A stretch of 35,213 nt of DNA. Source: a virus. The notes beneath the pieces were generated by a model that worked only from the letters and a program-made list of their open reading frames with translations, ran no database searches and was not told the origin of the DNA. The position numbers were made by a program, and so were the translations under genes. Numbering within the stretch: position 1 is the first letter of the stretch; each line of letters begins with the position of its first letter. The DNA lies in the IMG/VR virus record IMGVR_UViG_3300048026_000397, positions 1 through 35,213 of that record; one strand, given 5' to 3'. Below, one piece after another: positions 1 through 7,292 of the stretch.

Positions 1-568
1 CGACGTCATGTCTGCGATCGAAGCGCTTTGCGGTAAGCACGATTACAAGACTGTCGTTATTGACTCGCTCGACCACCTGGAGCCCTTGATCTGGAAGAAG
101 GTCTGCGAAGACAACAACGTCAAAAGCATCGAGCAGCTGACATACGGCAAAGGCTACGTCATGGCTCTCGACCTGTGGCGCGACCTGCTGTCTGGCTTGC
201 GGTTTGTTCGCGACAACCAGGGCATGAACGTCCTGCTGATCGCACACCACCAGATCCGCAAGCACGCAGACCCAGAGATGGAGCAGATCGATCGGTACGA
301 GATCAAGCTCCACGCGAAAGCCAGCGCGCTAGTGCAAGAGTCGTGCGACCTGGTGCTCTTCGCGAAGCACAAAACTTTAATTAAGAAAGAAGACACGGGC
401 TTCGGCAACACGCGAGCCCGCGGCATCAGCACCGGCAAGCGCGTGCTCTGCACCGTCGAAACGCCGGCGTATGTGGCAAAGAACCGATTCGGCTTGCCAG
501 ACGAGATTGATCTCAGCTGGGACGCCCTCACCACCGCAATGAACAACAAACTCGAAGGAGCAGCCTGA
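1..568 (+). CDS. Sak4-like AAA ATPase (recombinase-like), C-terminal part
   Basis: This is the C-terminal part of a RecA-fold phage ATPase of the AAA_24/Sak4 kind, which acts with an SSB in single-strand annealing recombination. The frame is open from base 1. A Walker B strand is visible (KTVVIDSLD, near bases 48-74), followed by a sensor-like LLIAHHQ and the family-typical ending AYVAKNRFGLPDEI. There is no start codon or Walker A here; both are in the gene fragment beginning at 35047, and the two pieces join in frame. The stop overlaps the next start (TGATG). Downstream are the DUF669 protein and a nuclease, which is the usual recombination set. The family call is firm; the recombinase role is inferred from characterised Sak4 proteins. 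Confidence 0.88.
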   Translation, partial: DVMSAIEALCGKHDYKTVVIDSLDHLEPLIWKKVCEDNNVKSIEQLTYGKGYVMALDLWRDLLSGLRFVRDNQGMNVLLIAHHQIRKHADPEMEQIDRYEIKLHAKASALVQESCDLVLFAKHKTLIKKEDTGFGNTRARGISTGKRVLCTVETPAYVAKNRFGLPDEIDLSWDALTTAMNNKLEGAA

Positions 569-1074
569 TGGCACAGTTTCAATTTAGCACCGCCGGTATT
601 GAGCCGGCATCCGCGCCACAAGAGCGCCAGCCACTGCCAGAGGGCACATACAAGGCAGTCATTACTGACAGCGAAATGCGGGCAACAAAAGCCGGCACTG
701 GGCACTACTTGAATTTCACTTGGGAAATCACGTCTGGCGAGCATCGAGGCCGAAAGGTTTGGGCCAACTACAACGTCGATAATCCAAACGAAAAGGCGGT
801 CGAGATTGCCAAGCGCGACCTGGCAAGCGTCTGCACGGCGATGGGCAAGGATGGCTTCGCAGACAGCCAAGACCTGCATTTTCACGAAATTGAAGTGCTG
901 GTGAAAATCAGAGAGGCGTCGAACGGCTATCAAGCCAGCAACGAAATACGCGGCTACTCGGCGCCAGCGGGCGCTGCACCACCGCCACCGGCTGCCCCAG
1001 CTGCACCAGCGGCACCAGCTGCTGAAGCCGCGCCTGCGCCTCTTGAAGAGAAGACGACGCCGCCTTGGAAGTGA
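568..1074 (+). CDS. DUF669 single-stranded DNA-binding-like protein
   Basis: 168 aa. An OB-like N-terminal domain contains PLPEGTYKAVI near residues 23-33 and YLNFTWEITSGEHRGRKVW near residues 50-68, the pattern of phage DUF669 proteins that replace SSB. It is followed by a Pro/Ala linker (about residues 130-155) and a short tail ending PPWK, similar in layout to the disordered linker and protein-binding tip of bacterial SSB. It sits between a Sak4-like ATPase and a RecB/Cas4-like nuclease and overlaps both by a few bases, so the three are probably translationally coupled. Its likely role is to coat single-stranded DNA and recruit partners during replication and recombination. Family call good; function inferred. 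Confidence 0.8.
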   Translation: MAQFQFSTAGIEPASAPQERQPLPEGTYKAVITDSEMRATKAGTGHYLNFTWEITSGEHRGRKVWANYNVDNPNEKAVEIAKRDLASVCTAMGKDGFADSQDLHFHEIEVLVKIREASNGYQASNEIRGYSAPAGAAPPPPAAPAAPAAPAAEAAPAPLEEKTTPPWK

Positions 1075-2114
1075 TAGCAGCCAGCAAAACGCTCGAAGCA
1101 ATCGACACGAGCATCGAGGCTGACCAGGACAACGCACCTGGCCGGCTTCACTTCGGTGCGTCGATTGCTGGCGAGGAATGCAGCCGCAAGCTCTGGTACG
1201 GCCACCATTGGGTGCGAGGCCAGAAGCATTCAGCACGACTGCTACGTCTGTTCGCTCGCGGCGAGACAGAAGAAGTGCGCTTCGTAAATTACCTGCGCCG
1301 CGCTGGCGTGACAGTCTGGGAAGTTGATCCTGACACGAATCAGCAATGGCGCATCGAAGATCACGCAGGGCACTTCGGCGGTTCGCTCGACGGCATGGGC
1401 AAGGGCTTGCCCGACGCACCCGACGAGCCGCACGTCTTGGAGTTTAAGACGCACAACGCCAAGAGTTTCGCCGACATGGTGAAGCGTGGCGTATATGAGT
1501 CGAAGCCGATGCACTACACGCAAATGCAGATTTACATGCACAAGATGGACGTGCAGTGGGCGCTTTACATGGCCGTCAACAAAAACGACGACGACCTATA
1601 CCTGGAGCGAGTGCCGCTCGACCAGGCGCACGCAGAGCGCATGCTTAATCGTGCCAAGCGCATTATCACAAGTGACCGCCCGCTTGAGCGCATGAGCGAC
1701 GACCCGAGTTGGTTTAAGTGCAAATGGTGCGACTTTTATGACCTGTGCCACGGCACCGCCACGCCGGCCATGAACTGCAGAACGTGCGCGCATGCAACGC
1801 CAACGATGGACGGCGACGGGCGATGGCACTGCGAGAAACACGACCGGCATCTCGACAAGGCCAGCCAGCGTAATGGTTGTGACGACCACAATTTCATACC
1901 GCCGCTGCTTGCGAACTGGGCTGAGCCCATTGACGCAGACGGCGACGGCGTGACCTACGAAAACAAAACGAACGGAAAACAATTCACCAACAGCCACGCG
2001 CACTACAGTTCAGCTGAGGTTGCGTCAGTCGAGTCGCCGAAGATCATTGGCGACGCAACGACCGATCGTCTGAAGTTTGAGTTTGACGCGCGCCTGGCGG
2101 GAGAAGCGAAATGA
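1071..2114 (+). CDS. Cas4/RecB-like PD-(D/E)XK nuclease with a second Cys-rich module
   Basis: About 347 aa from the GTG at 1071, chosen because GTGA overlaps the upstream stop; a TTG at 1065 is the alternative. Nuclease motifs: D107 in GGSLDG, E124 and K126 in LEFKTH, and Q151/Q153 in YTQMQIYM. Four cysteines (C37, then C217, C220 and C226 in CKWCDFYDLC) match the Fe-S cluster arrangement of Cas4/AddB-type nucleases. A further module (C236, C239, C254, H257, C270) follows and looks zinc-binding. The likely role is DNA end resection for Sak4/SSB-mediated recombination. Exonuclease polarity cannot be read from sequence. There are no Cas genes nearby, so this is a phage recombination nuclease rather than part of a CRISPR system. 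Confidence 0.85.
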   Translation: MIAASKTLEAIDTSIEADQDNAPGRLHFGASIAGEECSRKLWYGHHWVRGQKHSARLLRLFARGETEEVRFVNYLRRAGVTVWEVDPDTNQQWRIEDHAGHFGGSLDGMGKGLPDAPDEPHVLEFKTHNAKSFADMVKRGVYESKPMHYTQMQIYMHKMDVQWALYMAVNKNDDDLYLERVPLDQAHAERMLNRAKRIITSDRPLERMSDDPSWFKCKWCDFYDLCHGTATPAMNCRTCAHATPTMDGDGRWHCEKHDRHLDKASQRNGCDDHNFIPPLLANWAEPIDADGDGVTYENKTNGKQFTNSHAHYSSAEVASVESPKIIGDATTDRLKFEFDARLAGEAK

Positions 2115-2371
2115 ACCTGACTGACATACCAATGGGCGAAGTTGTACGCGGCATTGAAAAGCCTATGCCAAGGAGCAAAAAAGCGCGTTCTGCGACGAAA
2201 TGGGCGCGTTTTAAGGCAGACATGAAGATTGGCGACTGCGTGCGCGTTGCGGACGTCAAAGAAAAAGACGCAATGAAATCGTACTTCCGCGCCAACAAAG
2301 TTGGCTGCCAAACTCTGGCAGTCGGCGACGGTAGCTTCGTTGTCTGGCGCACTCGTTGGGCCAGCAAGTGA
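2111..2371 (+). CDS. Small conserved phage protein, unknown function
   Basis: 86 aa; overlaps the nuclease stop by 4 bases (ATGA). It has two parts: a basic linker (PRSKKARSATKWARFK, about residues 20-35), then a compact segment with IGDCVRVADVKEKDAMKSYF and a C-terminal GDGSFVVWRTR. I recall similar short proteins in phage early operons, but no biochemical function is known to me. The basic N-terminus fits nucleic-acid contact, which is inference. The next gene starts inside its stop codon, so it is a coupled member of the early operon. Confidence 0.6.
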   Translation: MNLTDIPMGEVVRGIEKPMPRSKKARSATKWARFKADMKIGDCVRVADVKEKDAMKSYFRANKVGCQTLAVGDGSFVVWRTRWASK

Positions 2372-2580
2372 GCGATGAATGGGTGCGGGTGCTGACCGAG
2401 ATGCGCGCAGCCGCAAAGGCTGCTCAGCGTGAGCGCGAGAAGAAGCCAGAAAACTGCTTTTTCTGCGAGCACATGGATCGTGAGCCAGGCTTTTGCGGAA
2501 AGCACATGGCGCGTCCGCCGGCTGACTTTATGCCGAAGGAAGGCGCTTGCCCCGATTTCATCGAAGAGATTCCATTTTGA
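2368..2580 (+). CDS. Small zinc-ribbon-like protein
   Basis: 70 aa from the GTG at 2368, which overlaps the preceding stop (GTGA). An upstream TTG at 2356 is possible but less likely. An Arg/Lys-rich helix (about residues 10-27) leads into a Cys/His cluster: CFFC at 30-33, CGKH at 43-46 and GACPDF near the end. The spacing C-x2-C ... C-x2-H ... C parallels the extra C-terminal module of the nuclease encoded at 1071-2114. Zinc binding is likely; the function is unknown. It may be a stand-alone version of that nuclease accessory domain. Confidence 0.6.
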   Translation: MSDEWVRVLTEMRAAAKAAQREREKKPENCFFCEHMDREPGFCGKHMARPPADFMPKEGACPDFIEEIPF

Positions 2581-2677
2581 TCCGGCCCCTGCACGCAAGC
2601 CTCTCCTTCAGTGTGCAGCCTTCCCCTGGGCACGTTCCCGTCCGTGTGGCCAAAGGCGGGCTCTTTTGGAGCATCGC

Positions 2678-2842
2678 ATGAACGACTACGAGTTTGAGAT
2701 TTTGATCACGACCAAAAAGTACATCAAGGCAGAAGCGACCTGCATCGAAGAGGCCAAAGACAAGGTATTGAAAGTTGCGCGCGATCGCATGGGCGACGAC
2801 TTCCACAGCCTGCAAATCAACGAGCAGCCAAAAAAGCAATGA
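2678..2842 (+). CDS. Small protein, unknown function
   Basis: 54 aa, ATG at 2678. The predicted pattern is a beta strand (YEFEILITTKKYIKAEA) followed by an amphipathic helix (CIEEAKDKVLKVARDRMG), a common layout for small phage regulators and inhibitors, but it matches nothing I can name. The stop overlaps the ATG of the next gene, which supports it being real. The roughly 100 bases before it (2581-2677) hold no gene. They include a weak inverted repeat (CTGCAC ... GTGCAG) and a GGAG about 8 bases before the start that can serve as ribosome binding site. Confidence 0.55.
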   Translation: MNDYEFEILITTKKYIKAEATCIEEAKDKVLKVARDRMGDDFHSLQINEQPKKQ

Positions 2843-3108
2843 GCGATCTGTTTTTCCGAGCGATCAAGGCGCAGCGGCAGGCCAAACACCTGATGTCGCC
2901 AAAGACCAAGCGGTCTGGCAATCGCCAGTTTCACCGAGCGCTGACTGACGAGCAGATCAGAATTGTGCTTAAACTCTGGCGCGGAGGCATGCGCAAGGTA
3001 GCAATCGCCGACGCCACGGCGCTCAACCAATCAACCGTTTACAACGTCATCAACCGATACGAAATCACCGATGGCCAAGTCAAAAAAATAAAGCGAGAAA
3101 TCGAATGA
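2839..3108 (+). CDS. Helix-turn-helix DNA-binding protein
   Basis: 89 aa with a basic N-terminus (about residues 8-30) and a resolvase/homeodomain-like HTH in the C-terminal half: ALTDEQIRIVLKLWRGG, then VAIADATALNQSTVYNVINR. The second helix pair has the usual S-T-V-Y-N-V-I recognition helix. It overlaps both neighbours by 4 bases, so it is co-expressed with the early operon, just upstream of DUF3310, excisionase and integrase. It could be an early regulator or an accessory factor for DNA processing. The HTH call is reasonable; target and role are unknown. Confidence 0.65.
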   Translation: MSDLFFRAIKAQRQAKHLMSPKTKRSGNRQFHRALTDEQIRIVLKLWRGGMRKVAIADATALNQSTVYNVINRYEITDGQVKKIKREIE

Positions 3109-3359
3109 GCATCGACGACGCAACGCCAGCAGAATGGAATGCCCTGCGGAATCCGCCCGAGCACTACACCCAGGGCAACATCGAAGTGATCGAAGTGATA
3201 CGCGACACGCTCGATAGTGACCAATTCAAAGCCTACTGTCAGGGCAACATTTTGAAGTATGTCATGCGTGCCAATCACCACCGCCAACCCACCGTCGAGC
3301 ACTTGCGCAAGGCGCGTGACTACTTGAACTGGTGGATAGATGAAGAGGTGCAGTCGTGA
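3105..3359 (+). CDS. DUF3310 family protein
   Basis: 84 aa. It carries the DUF3310 signature: NPPEHYTQGNIEVIEVI (residues 16-32), then FKAYCQGNILKYVMRA (about residues 43-58), then LRKARDYLNWWID (about residues 67-79). The family is widespread in phages, alone or fused to nucleotide-kinase-like proteins, and its biochemical role is not established. The ATG overlaps the upstream stop (ATGA), and the next gene starts on GTGA across its own stop. A place in nucleotide metabolism or early takeover is the usual guess, not a demonstrated function. Confidence 0.85.
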   Translation: MSIDDATPAEWNALRNPPEHYTQGNIEVIEVIRDTLDSDQFKAYCQGNILKYVMRANHHRQPTVEHLRKARDYLNWWIDEEVQS

Positions 3360-3625
3360 TCGTGACTGAAGCAAAGTTGACTGAGATCACCGGCTACACA
3401 AAGAATCAGATTAAGCACCGCCGGTTGCAAGCGTGGGACAAAGGCACGCATTATTGGTCTGATCCTGCAAACACGACTGTCTACGATACGGAGGCAATAA
3501 CGGCATGGCAGACAAAACAGCGACCGGAATCAGAAACAAGCGCGGAAAATGCGAAATCCGTTGGTGGGAAGGCAACGTCAGGCGGTCTGAGACGTTACCC
3601 ATCGCCTATAACGCAACTGGTATAG
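3356..3625 (+). CDS. Excisionase-like directionality factor (Xis)
   Basis: 89 aa. The first 55 residues resemble phage excisionases with a winged-HTH fold: LTEITGYTKNQIKHRR, an aromatic WDKGTHYW, and TVYDTEAITAWQTK, the common 'modelled as one ID per residue' ending. Excisionases bind the attachment-site arms and steer integrase toward excision. The gene immediately precedes integrase and overlaps it by 121 bases in another frame, unusually long and consistent with translational coupling. The tail after about residue 58 lies in that overlap and is low-complexity, so the functional domain is probably only the first part. Confidence 0.72.
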   Translation: MIVTEAKLTEITGYTKNQIKHRRLQAWDKGTHYWSDPANTTVYDTEAITAWQTKQRPESETSAENAKSVGGKATSGGLRRYPSPITQLV

Positions 3626-4581
3626 CGTCAGCGCAGCGCATTCGCGCTCGCAAGATTCAAGCATTCATCGAAGGGCGCGAAGAGGCGACAGAATGGCAGC
3701 CCATGCCCACCTTCGGACAAATGGCTCAGGACAAACTGAACGAGATTAGGCACGGCAAGCCGTCGTCGCATCGCGCAATCAAAAGCCGACTGCAAATTTA
3801 CTGGATGCCTAAACTGGGCCAGCACCTGTTAACGCAGGTCAAACAAAAGCACGTCAAAGAAATCGTTAACGAAATGCGCGACCTGGGACGCTCGCCCAAG
3901 TACATTCGCGAAGTGATTAGCGCAGGAAGCAGTGTCCTGCAGATGGCGATCGAAAACGAATACATCGACCACAACCCTGCCTTAGCCGTCTCGCGCGCCT
4001 TTACGCGCAAAACAAAAACGAAGGTGCAGATAGATCCGTTCACGCAGGAAGAAATGGACGCCGTCATGCCGCTGTTAAATCACGACGACAAACTCTTCTT
4101 CGCTTTGCGTTGGTACTGCGGGCTACGGCCTGGCGAGGTGATTGCGTTGACTCGCCAAGATGTTCGAGATGGCTACATCCACGTCACGAAGTCGCGCGTC
4201 GAGGGTAACGACGATACGACAAAAACAGGGACGGAGCGCAAGGTGCCGTTGCCGCCTCAAGTTGCAGCGCTCATATCGAGCCGAGTAACTGACTTGCGAA
4301 ACGATCACTTGCTGCTCACTCAGTACGGCGAGCCATACCTAAAGCCTAGAGTCTTCAATGAGCGTTTTGTTCGCGCTTTGAAAGAAGCGGAGGTTAGGTA
4401 TCGCAACCCTTACAACGTGCGACATGGTGCTGCGTGCCGCATGCTAGCGGCAGGTATGAAACCAGGTTACTGCGCAAAAATTCTTGGTCATTCGCTGCAA
4501 ATGTTCTTCAACACATACGCGAATTGGATTGATGCGGAAGAGACGAAAGCGCAAGAAAACATCATGCGCTCACTTAAATAA
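3505..4581 (+). CDS. int: Tyrosine integrase
   Basis: 358 aa. The N-terminal region (about residues 5-50, GIRNKRGKCEIRWWEG) resembles the DUF3596/Min27-like arm-binding domain. A SAM-like core-binding domain spans about 68-165, and the catalytic domain about 177-350. Catalytic residues are visible: R208 (GLRPGE), K240 (TKTGTERK), R306 in PYNVRHGAA where Tyr303 replaces the first His of HxxR, H329 (LGHS) and the nucleophile Y338 (NTYANW). The Tyr variant is common in phage integrases. It is the last gene of the rightward operon, with excisionase upstream and the attachment site right after its stop. It should catalyse site-specific integration and excision. Confidence 0.95.
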   Translation: MADKTATGIRNKRGKCEIRWWEGNVRRSETLPIAYNATGIASAQRIRARKIQAFIEGREEATEWQPMPTFGQMAQDKLNEIRHGKPSSHRAIKSRLQIYWMPKLGQHLLTQVKQKHVKEIVNEMRDLGRSPKYIREVISAGSSVLQMAIENEYIDHNPALAVSRAFTRKTKTKVQIDPFTQEEMDAVMPLLNHDDKLFFALRWYCGLRPGEVIALTRQDVRDGYIHVTKSRVEGNDDTTKTGTERKVPLPPQVAALISSRVTDLRNDHLLLTQYGEPYLKPRVFNERFVRALKEAEVRYRNPYNVRHGAACRMLAAGMKPGYCAKILGHSLQMFFNTYANWIDAEETKAQENIMRSLK

Positions 4582-4592
4582 ACTGGTGATGG

Positions 4593-4614
4593 TGGGCCCA
4601 AACTGGGCCCAAAT
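4593..4614 (+). repeat. Arm-type integrase sites, tandem 11-bp repeat (left arm)
   Basis: Two adjacent copies of TGGGCCCAAAC/T lie 12 bases after the integrase stop (4593-4603 and 4604-4614). The same unit occurs again in the same orientation at 4795-4812, on the other side of the tRNA-like core. Flanking repeats of this kind are typical arm-type binding sites of tyrosine integrases. GGGCCC is itself palindromic, so each pair could also form a small GC hairpin. Confidence 0.6.
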
Positions 4615-4656
4615 TGATCCGTAAAAAATAAATTCCTTACCAATCAACAAGTTAAG

Positions 4657-4684
4657 TGGTCGGGGTAGAGAGATTCGAACTCTC
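4657..4684 (-). other. attP core: 3' end of a tRNA gene (probably tRNA-Pro)
   Basis: On the minus strand this reads as a T-arm (GAGAG-TTCGAAT-CTCTC, perfect 5-bp stem) followed by the acceptor strand TACCCCG, discriminator A and CCA. No anticodon arm or D-arm follows, so it is a tRNA fragment, not a tRNA gene. Phages that integrate into tRNA genes carry exactly such a 3' segment next to int, so that the host tRNA is rebuilt on insertion. A tRNA starting CGGGGTA with C1-G72 and A73 points to proline in bacteria. Identity ends near 4684, because the variable-loop side does not fit. Confidence 0.82.
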
Positions 4685-4690
4685 ACCGCT

Positions 4691-4785
4691 ACTGGCGCAG
4701 CTTGACGCAGCTGTAATTGACGCCAATAAAATCAATGACTTACAAATCCGGCTTGGCTCAGCTTGGCGTAAATTGGCGTATTTCG
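4691..4785 (+). repeat. Imperfect direct repeats in the attP arm
   Basis: Two related blocks, one starting GGCGCAGCTTGACG near 4694 and one starting GGCTCAGCTTGGCG near 4755, each followed by AATTGRCGY. They lie between the tRNA-like core and the right-hand TGGGCCC repeats. They are plausible sites for integrase, excisionase or a host bending protein. Confidence 0.45.
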
Positions 4786-4794
4786 AGCTCCAAC

Positions 4795-4812
4795 TGGGCC
4801 CAAACTGGGCCC
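4795..4812 (+). repeat. Arm-type integrase sites (right arm)
   Basis: A full TGGGCCCAAAC (4795-4805) is followed by TGGGCCC (4806-4812). The unit, spacing and orientation are the same as the left arm at 4593-4614. The pair brackets the tRNA-like core at about 45 and 110 bases. Confidence 0.6.
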
Positions 4813-4821
4813 GCTTTGCGT

Positions 4822-5028
4822 TTAGACCAACAAACTAAGCGTCGAAGACGACGCCAGCTGCTGAACTTCGACCCGACCATCCTTGGCCGTGTAGAGCGTC
4901 GGCTGAATCGTCTCAACAGCCTCACGCACGAGCTCGCCCTCGCCGCCAGTTCGCAGCACTTCCTGGCGCTGGACGGCTACCGTCTTCCAGGTGACTGGCG
5001 CCGGTGCGCTTGTCATCGAGACGTCCAT
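4822..5028 (-). CDS. Small protein at the end of the late operon, unknown function
   Basis: 68 aa; the ATG overlaps the stop of the large upstream gene (TAATG), so it is translationally coupled and probably real. Visible features are a short N-terminal segment APAPVTWKTVAVQRQEVLR and a central YTAKDGRVEVQQL, perhaps a beta-rich fold. It is the last gene transcribed toward the attachment site, after a block of probable ejection proteins. In a prophage it would lie next to one host junction. I do not recognise the family. Confidence 0.55.
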   Translation of the reverse strand: MDVSMTSAPAPVTWKTVAVQRQEVLRTGGEGELVREAVETIQPTLYTAKDGRVEVQQLASSSTLSLLV

Positions 5029-7292
5029 TACTGGGAAAGTATCCGGTCTTCAATTGAAACGTTTTCTTCTGTAGCCAGTGCGGTCGGCAGCGCAACCGTT
5101 GCGGCACCAGGTCTTGGGGCAGCACCTTCATAACCGAGCCGATTGTTTAGGCCAATGCTTGCGCCAGTGCGTCGCGCCTCTCCAACCCCTAGCGGCACCA
5201 GCATGAGCAACTTATCTAACATAGGGCCACGCATTTGAAATGCGGTTGCGGCTTGCATCGCCAGATCTTTGAGGTTGCGAGCGTTTGCCGCGGCTGTGTT
5301 GCTGTAGTTTCTGGTCGTGTTTTGCACGCGATCAGCCACTCGAGCGAATTGCTGCAATAACGCTTTTTCTTCTGCACTAAACGCAGCCGACATCACAGCC
5401 GAGCTCCGCTCTAAAGCATCGTTAACCGAGCCTTTTAGTTTCGCGCCGCTCAAGTCGCCCTGGCGAGTGCGGCCACCAGAAGCAATGCGCAAGAACAATT
5501 CTTGGCGCAGCTGATTCCACTGGTTCTCTGGCAGTAGTTCTTTCATCTTCAACAAGTCGCGTTGCAAGTTGCGCTTAGTGATAAACCCAGTGTTGGATGC
5601 GTTAAAAATAAAATTGGCGGCATCGTTTGGCGCAACATTAAACTCAAGCTGCGAGGCAGGCGTCCCCTCTCTCGTTGCCGTCAACAAGTCAACCGTGTCT
5701 CGGTCTTTATAGGTACGCATGAAGTCTGCGTTCTGCGCTATTGCGTCACGCCATGCTCCGACAGAGTTAGCATCGCCAGTAATTAACGCGCGATCTAACG
5801 CGCTGTTCATTTGCTGGTCGAAAGTACGTTTTGCTGACATCAGCGCGGTGCCCTCGGGCGTGCCTCGCTCGATCGTGTTATTAACTCGCGCACGCCATTC
5901 AAACATCTCACGCACAGACACTGGCGTTTCTCGGCTAGCGAAGCCACGCAATTGATTAACCAGGGCACCTGGCGCGCCTTCTAACACGTCTGGCGCAAAA
6001 TTTGTCCGAATGGTGCGCTCAATACCGTCTGCCATTGTCGTGATCGCTGGCTGACTGTAAACGGCAGGACTTCCACCAGAATATGTGCCGCCGAACAGCG
6101 ATGGGTTTCGCGCTTGCGAGTAAGCCTCATTTTTTTCTTGATTAGCTTGCAGACGCTGTTGTCCAAGTTGCAGCTGAGCCGCTTCGGCCCCCTGCCCTCG
6201 AGCGATAACAGGCCCGTCGCCCGCTATTTGCTGCTGTATTGCAGTTAAATTAGATTCTAGGGCAGGCGTTTGCTCCTCAGTCACAAACTGATTCATGCGC
6301 CGCTCTACCGGCTCGCCATACACGCCCTTGCGCATTTGATCCTCGACCAGCTGCTCGCTCGGGCTGCCGGTCACTTGTCCGCGCGTCATTGGCACTGGTG
6401 TTGGCAGTGATGCTGCGTCTGCAAGTATTGCTGTTTGCGCAGCCGTCATCTCACCGCCGCCCAAGGTTCGTGTCAGCAGGGCATCCTTAAACTCTTGTGT
6501 TGTTTGCTCCCAAACAATGCCGGCCTGTTCGAGCGCGTCTCTGCCTGCTTTCGTTATGCCGCCTTCGCTGTCGAATATCTTTTGCCCTTGCGCCATTTTT
6601 TGGCGCAACCCAGGCGCTACAGACAGCGCCAAATCCAAGCCCGTGCCAATGGTGGCTTCTAGCGCACCCGTTGTCAGAGCGCGTGGCACGTCAACATTGG
6701 TCGCACTGTCAATGACAGACTCGCCAGCGAGCATCCCCGACGCCACGTCTTGTCCTGCACTCGCCGTGGTGCCAGCGCCAAACATCCGCGCTGCGTTGTT
6801 CAACATGCTGATGCCTTGCTTACCTACGCCAAACACTTTTGCTGCGCCCAGTAACGCCCCGCCTTCGCCGATGACGCGAGACGCATCTTGCGTACTAAAG
6901 CCTGGGCGGTTGATATACGCGCGTCGGCTTTCACCAGTTGAGTCTTCAAAACTGACAATATCAGTGCCGTTTTCGTCTTTAGTTATTTTGGCGTTAGGTA
7001 TGTGACCCGCTACAGCGCCTTGCAGTTTTGTTTCGTCGCCGGCCATCATCATTGAAGGCCATAGGCTAGACGTCGAGCTTAGCTCTGGAGACGAGTCCAT
7101 GAGATCGCGCAGCGACGGCAAGTCTTCTAAGTTATAGCGCTTACCGCTAGCAGCCTCGAAAGCCCGCTCAGCTGTGGTAAGCCTTTTGTAGTTACCTAAG
7201 TCATTATCGTCGCCACCAAGAAAAAATAACGGAACATTCCCCTCTCCTGGCAGATTTTCTATGTATATCTTTCCTTCTCTTCGCGCCATCAT
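5028..7292 (-). CDS. Large probable ejection/internal virion protein
   Basis: 754 aa. The predicted structure is mostly helical with Ala/Gln-rich stretches. There is a small-residue hydrophobic region around residues 138-170 (VIGEGGALLGAAKVFGVG) and another around 195-230 that could be membrane-interacting. A central segment reads MFEWRARVNNTIERGTPEG. Size, composition and position at the distal end of the late operon resemble the ejected proteins of P22-like and other podoviruses (gp16/gp20-type), which exit the virion with the DNA. Two ATGs are adjacent at the start, and the first overlaps the upstream stop (ATGA). No enzymatic motif is evident. The assignment rests on context. Confidence 0.6.
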   Translation of the reverse strand: MMARREGKIYIENLPGEGNVPLFFLGGDDNDLGNYKRLTTAERAFEAASGKRYNLEDLPSLRDLMDSSPELSSTSSLWPSMMMAGDETKLQGAVAGHIPNAKITKDENGTDIVSFEDSTGESRRAYINRPGFSTQDASRVIGEGGALLGAAKVFGVGKQGISMLNNAARMFGAGTTASAGQDVASGMLAGESVIDSATNVDVPRALTTGALEATIGTGLDLALSVAPGLRQKMAQGQKIFDSEGGITKAGRDALEQAGIVWEQTTQEFKDALLTRTLGGGEMTAAQTAILADAASLPTPVPMTRGQVTGSPSEQLVEDQMRKGVYGEPVERRMNQFVTEEQTPALESNLTAIQQQIAGDGPVIARGQGAEAAQLQLGQQRLQANQEKNEAYSQARNPSLFGGTYSGGSPAVYSQPAITTMADGIERTIRTNFAPDVLEGAPGALVNQLRGFASRETPVSVREMFEWRARVNNTIERGTPEGTALMSAKRTFDQQMNSALDRALITGDANSVGAWRDAIAQNADFMRTYKDRDTVDLLTATREGTPASQLEFNVAPNDAANFIFNASNTGFITKRNLQRDLLKMKELLPENQWNQLRQELFLRIASGGRTRQGDLSGAKLKGSVNDALERSSAVMSAAFSAEEKALLQQFARVADRVQNTTRNYSNTAAANARNLKDLAMQAATAFQMRGPMLDKLLMLVPLGVGEARRTGASIGLNNRLGYEGAAPRPGAATVALPTALATEENVSIEDRILSQ

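Noticed and set aside
154-1419. Long minus-strand open frame opposite the recombination genes
   Set aside because: Arg/Cys/Ser-rich nonsense opposite three well-supported coupled genes; no domain and no ribosome binding site.
1071-2114. CRISPR-associated Cas4
   Set aside because: Cysteine and PD-(D/E)XK motifs fit, but there is no repeat array or other cas gene; recombination neighbours explain it better.
4593-4614. GGGCCC hairpins as intrinsic terminators
   Set aside because: No T-run follows on either strand, and the repeated unit flanking attP fits arm sites better.
4657-4684. A complete tRNA gene
   Set aside because: Only the T-arm and acceptor 3' strand exist; anticodon and D-arms are missing upstream on that strand.
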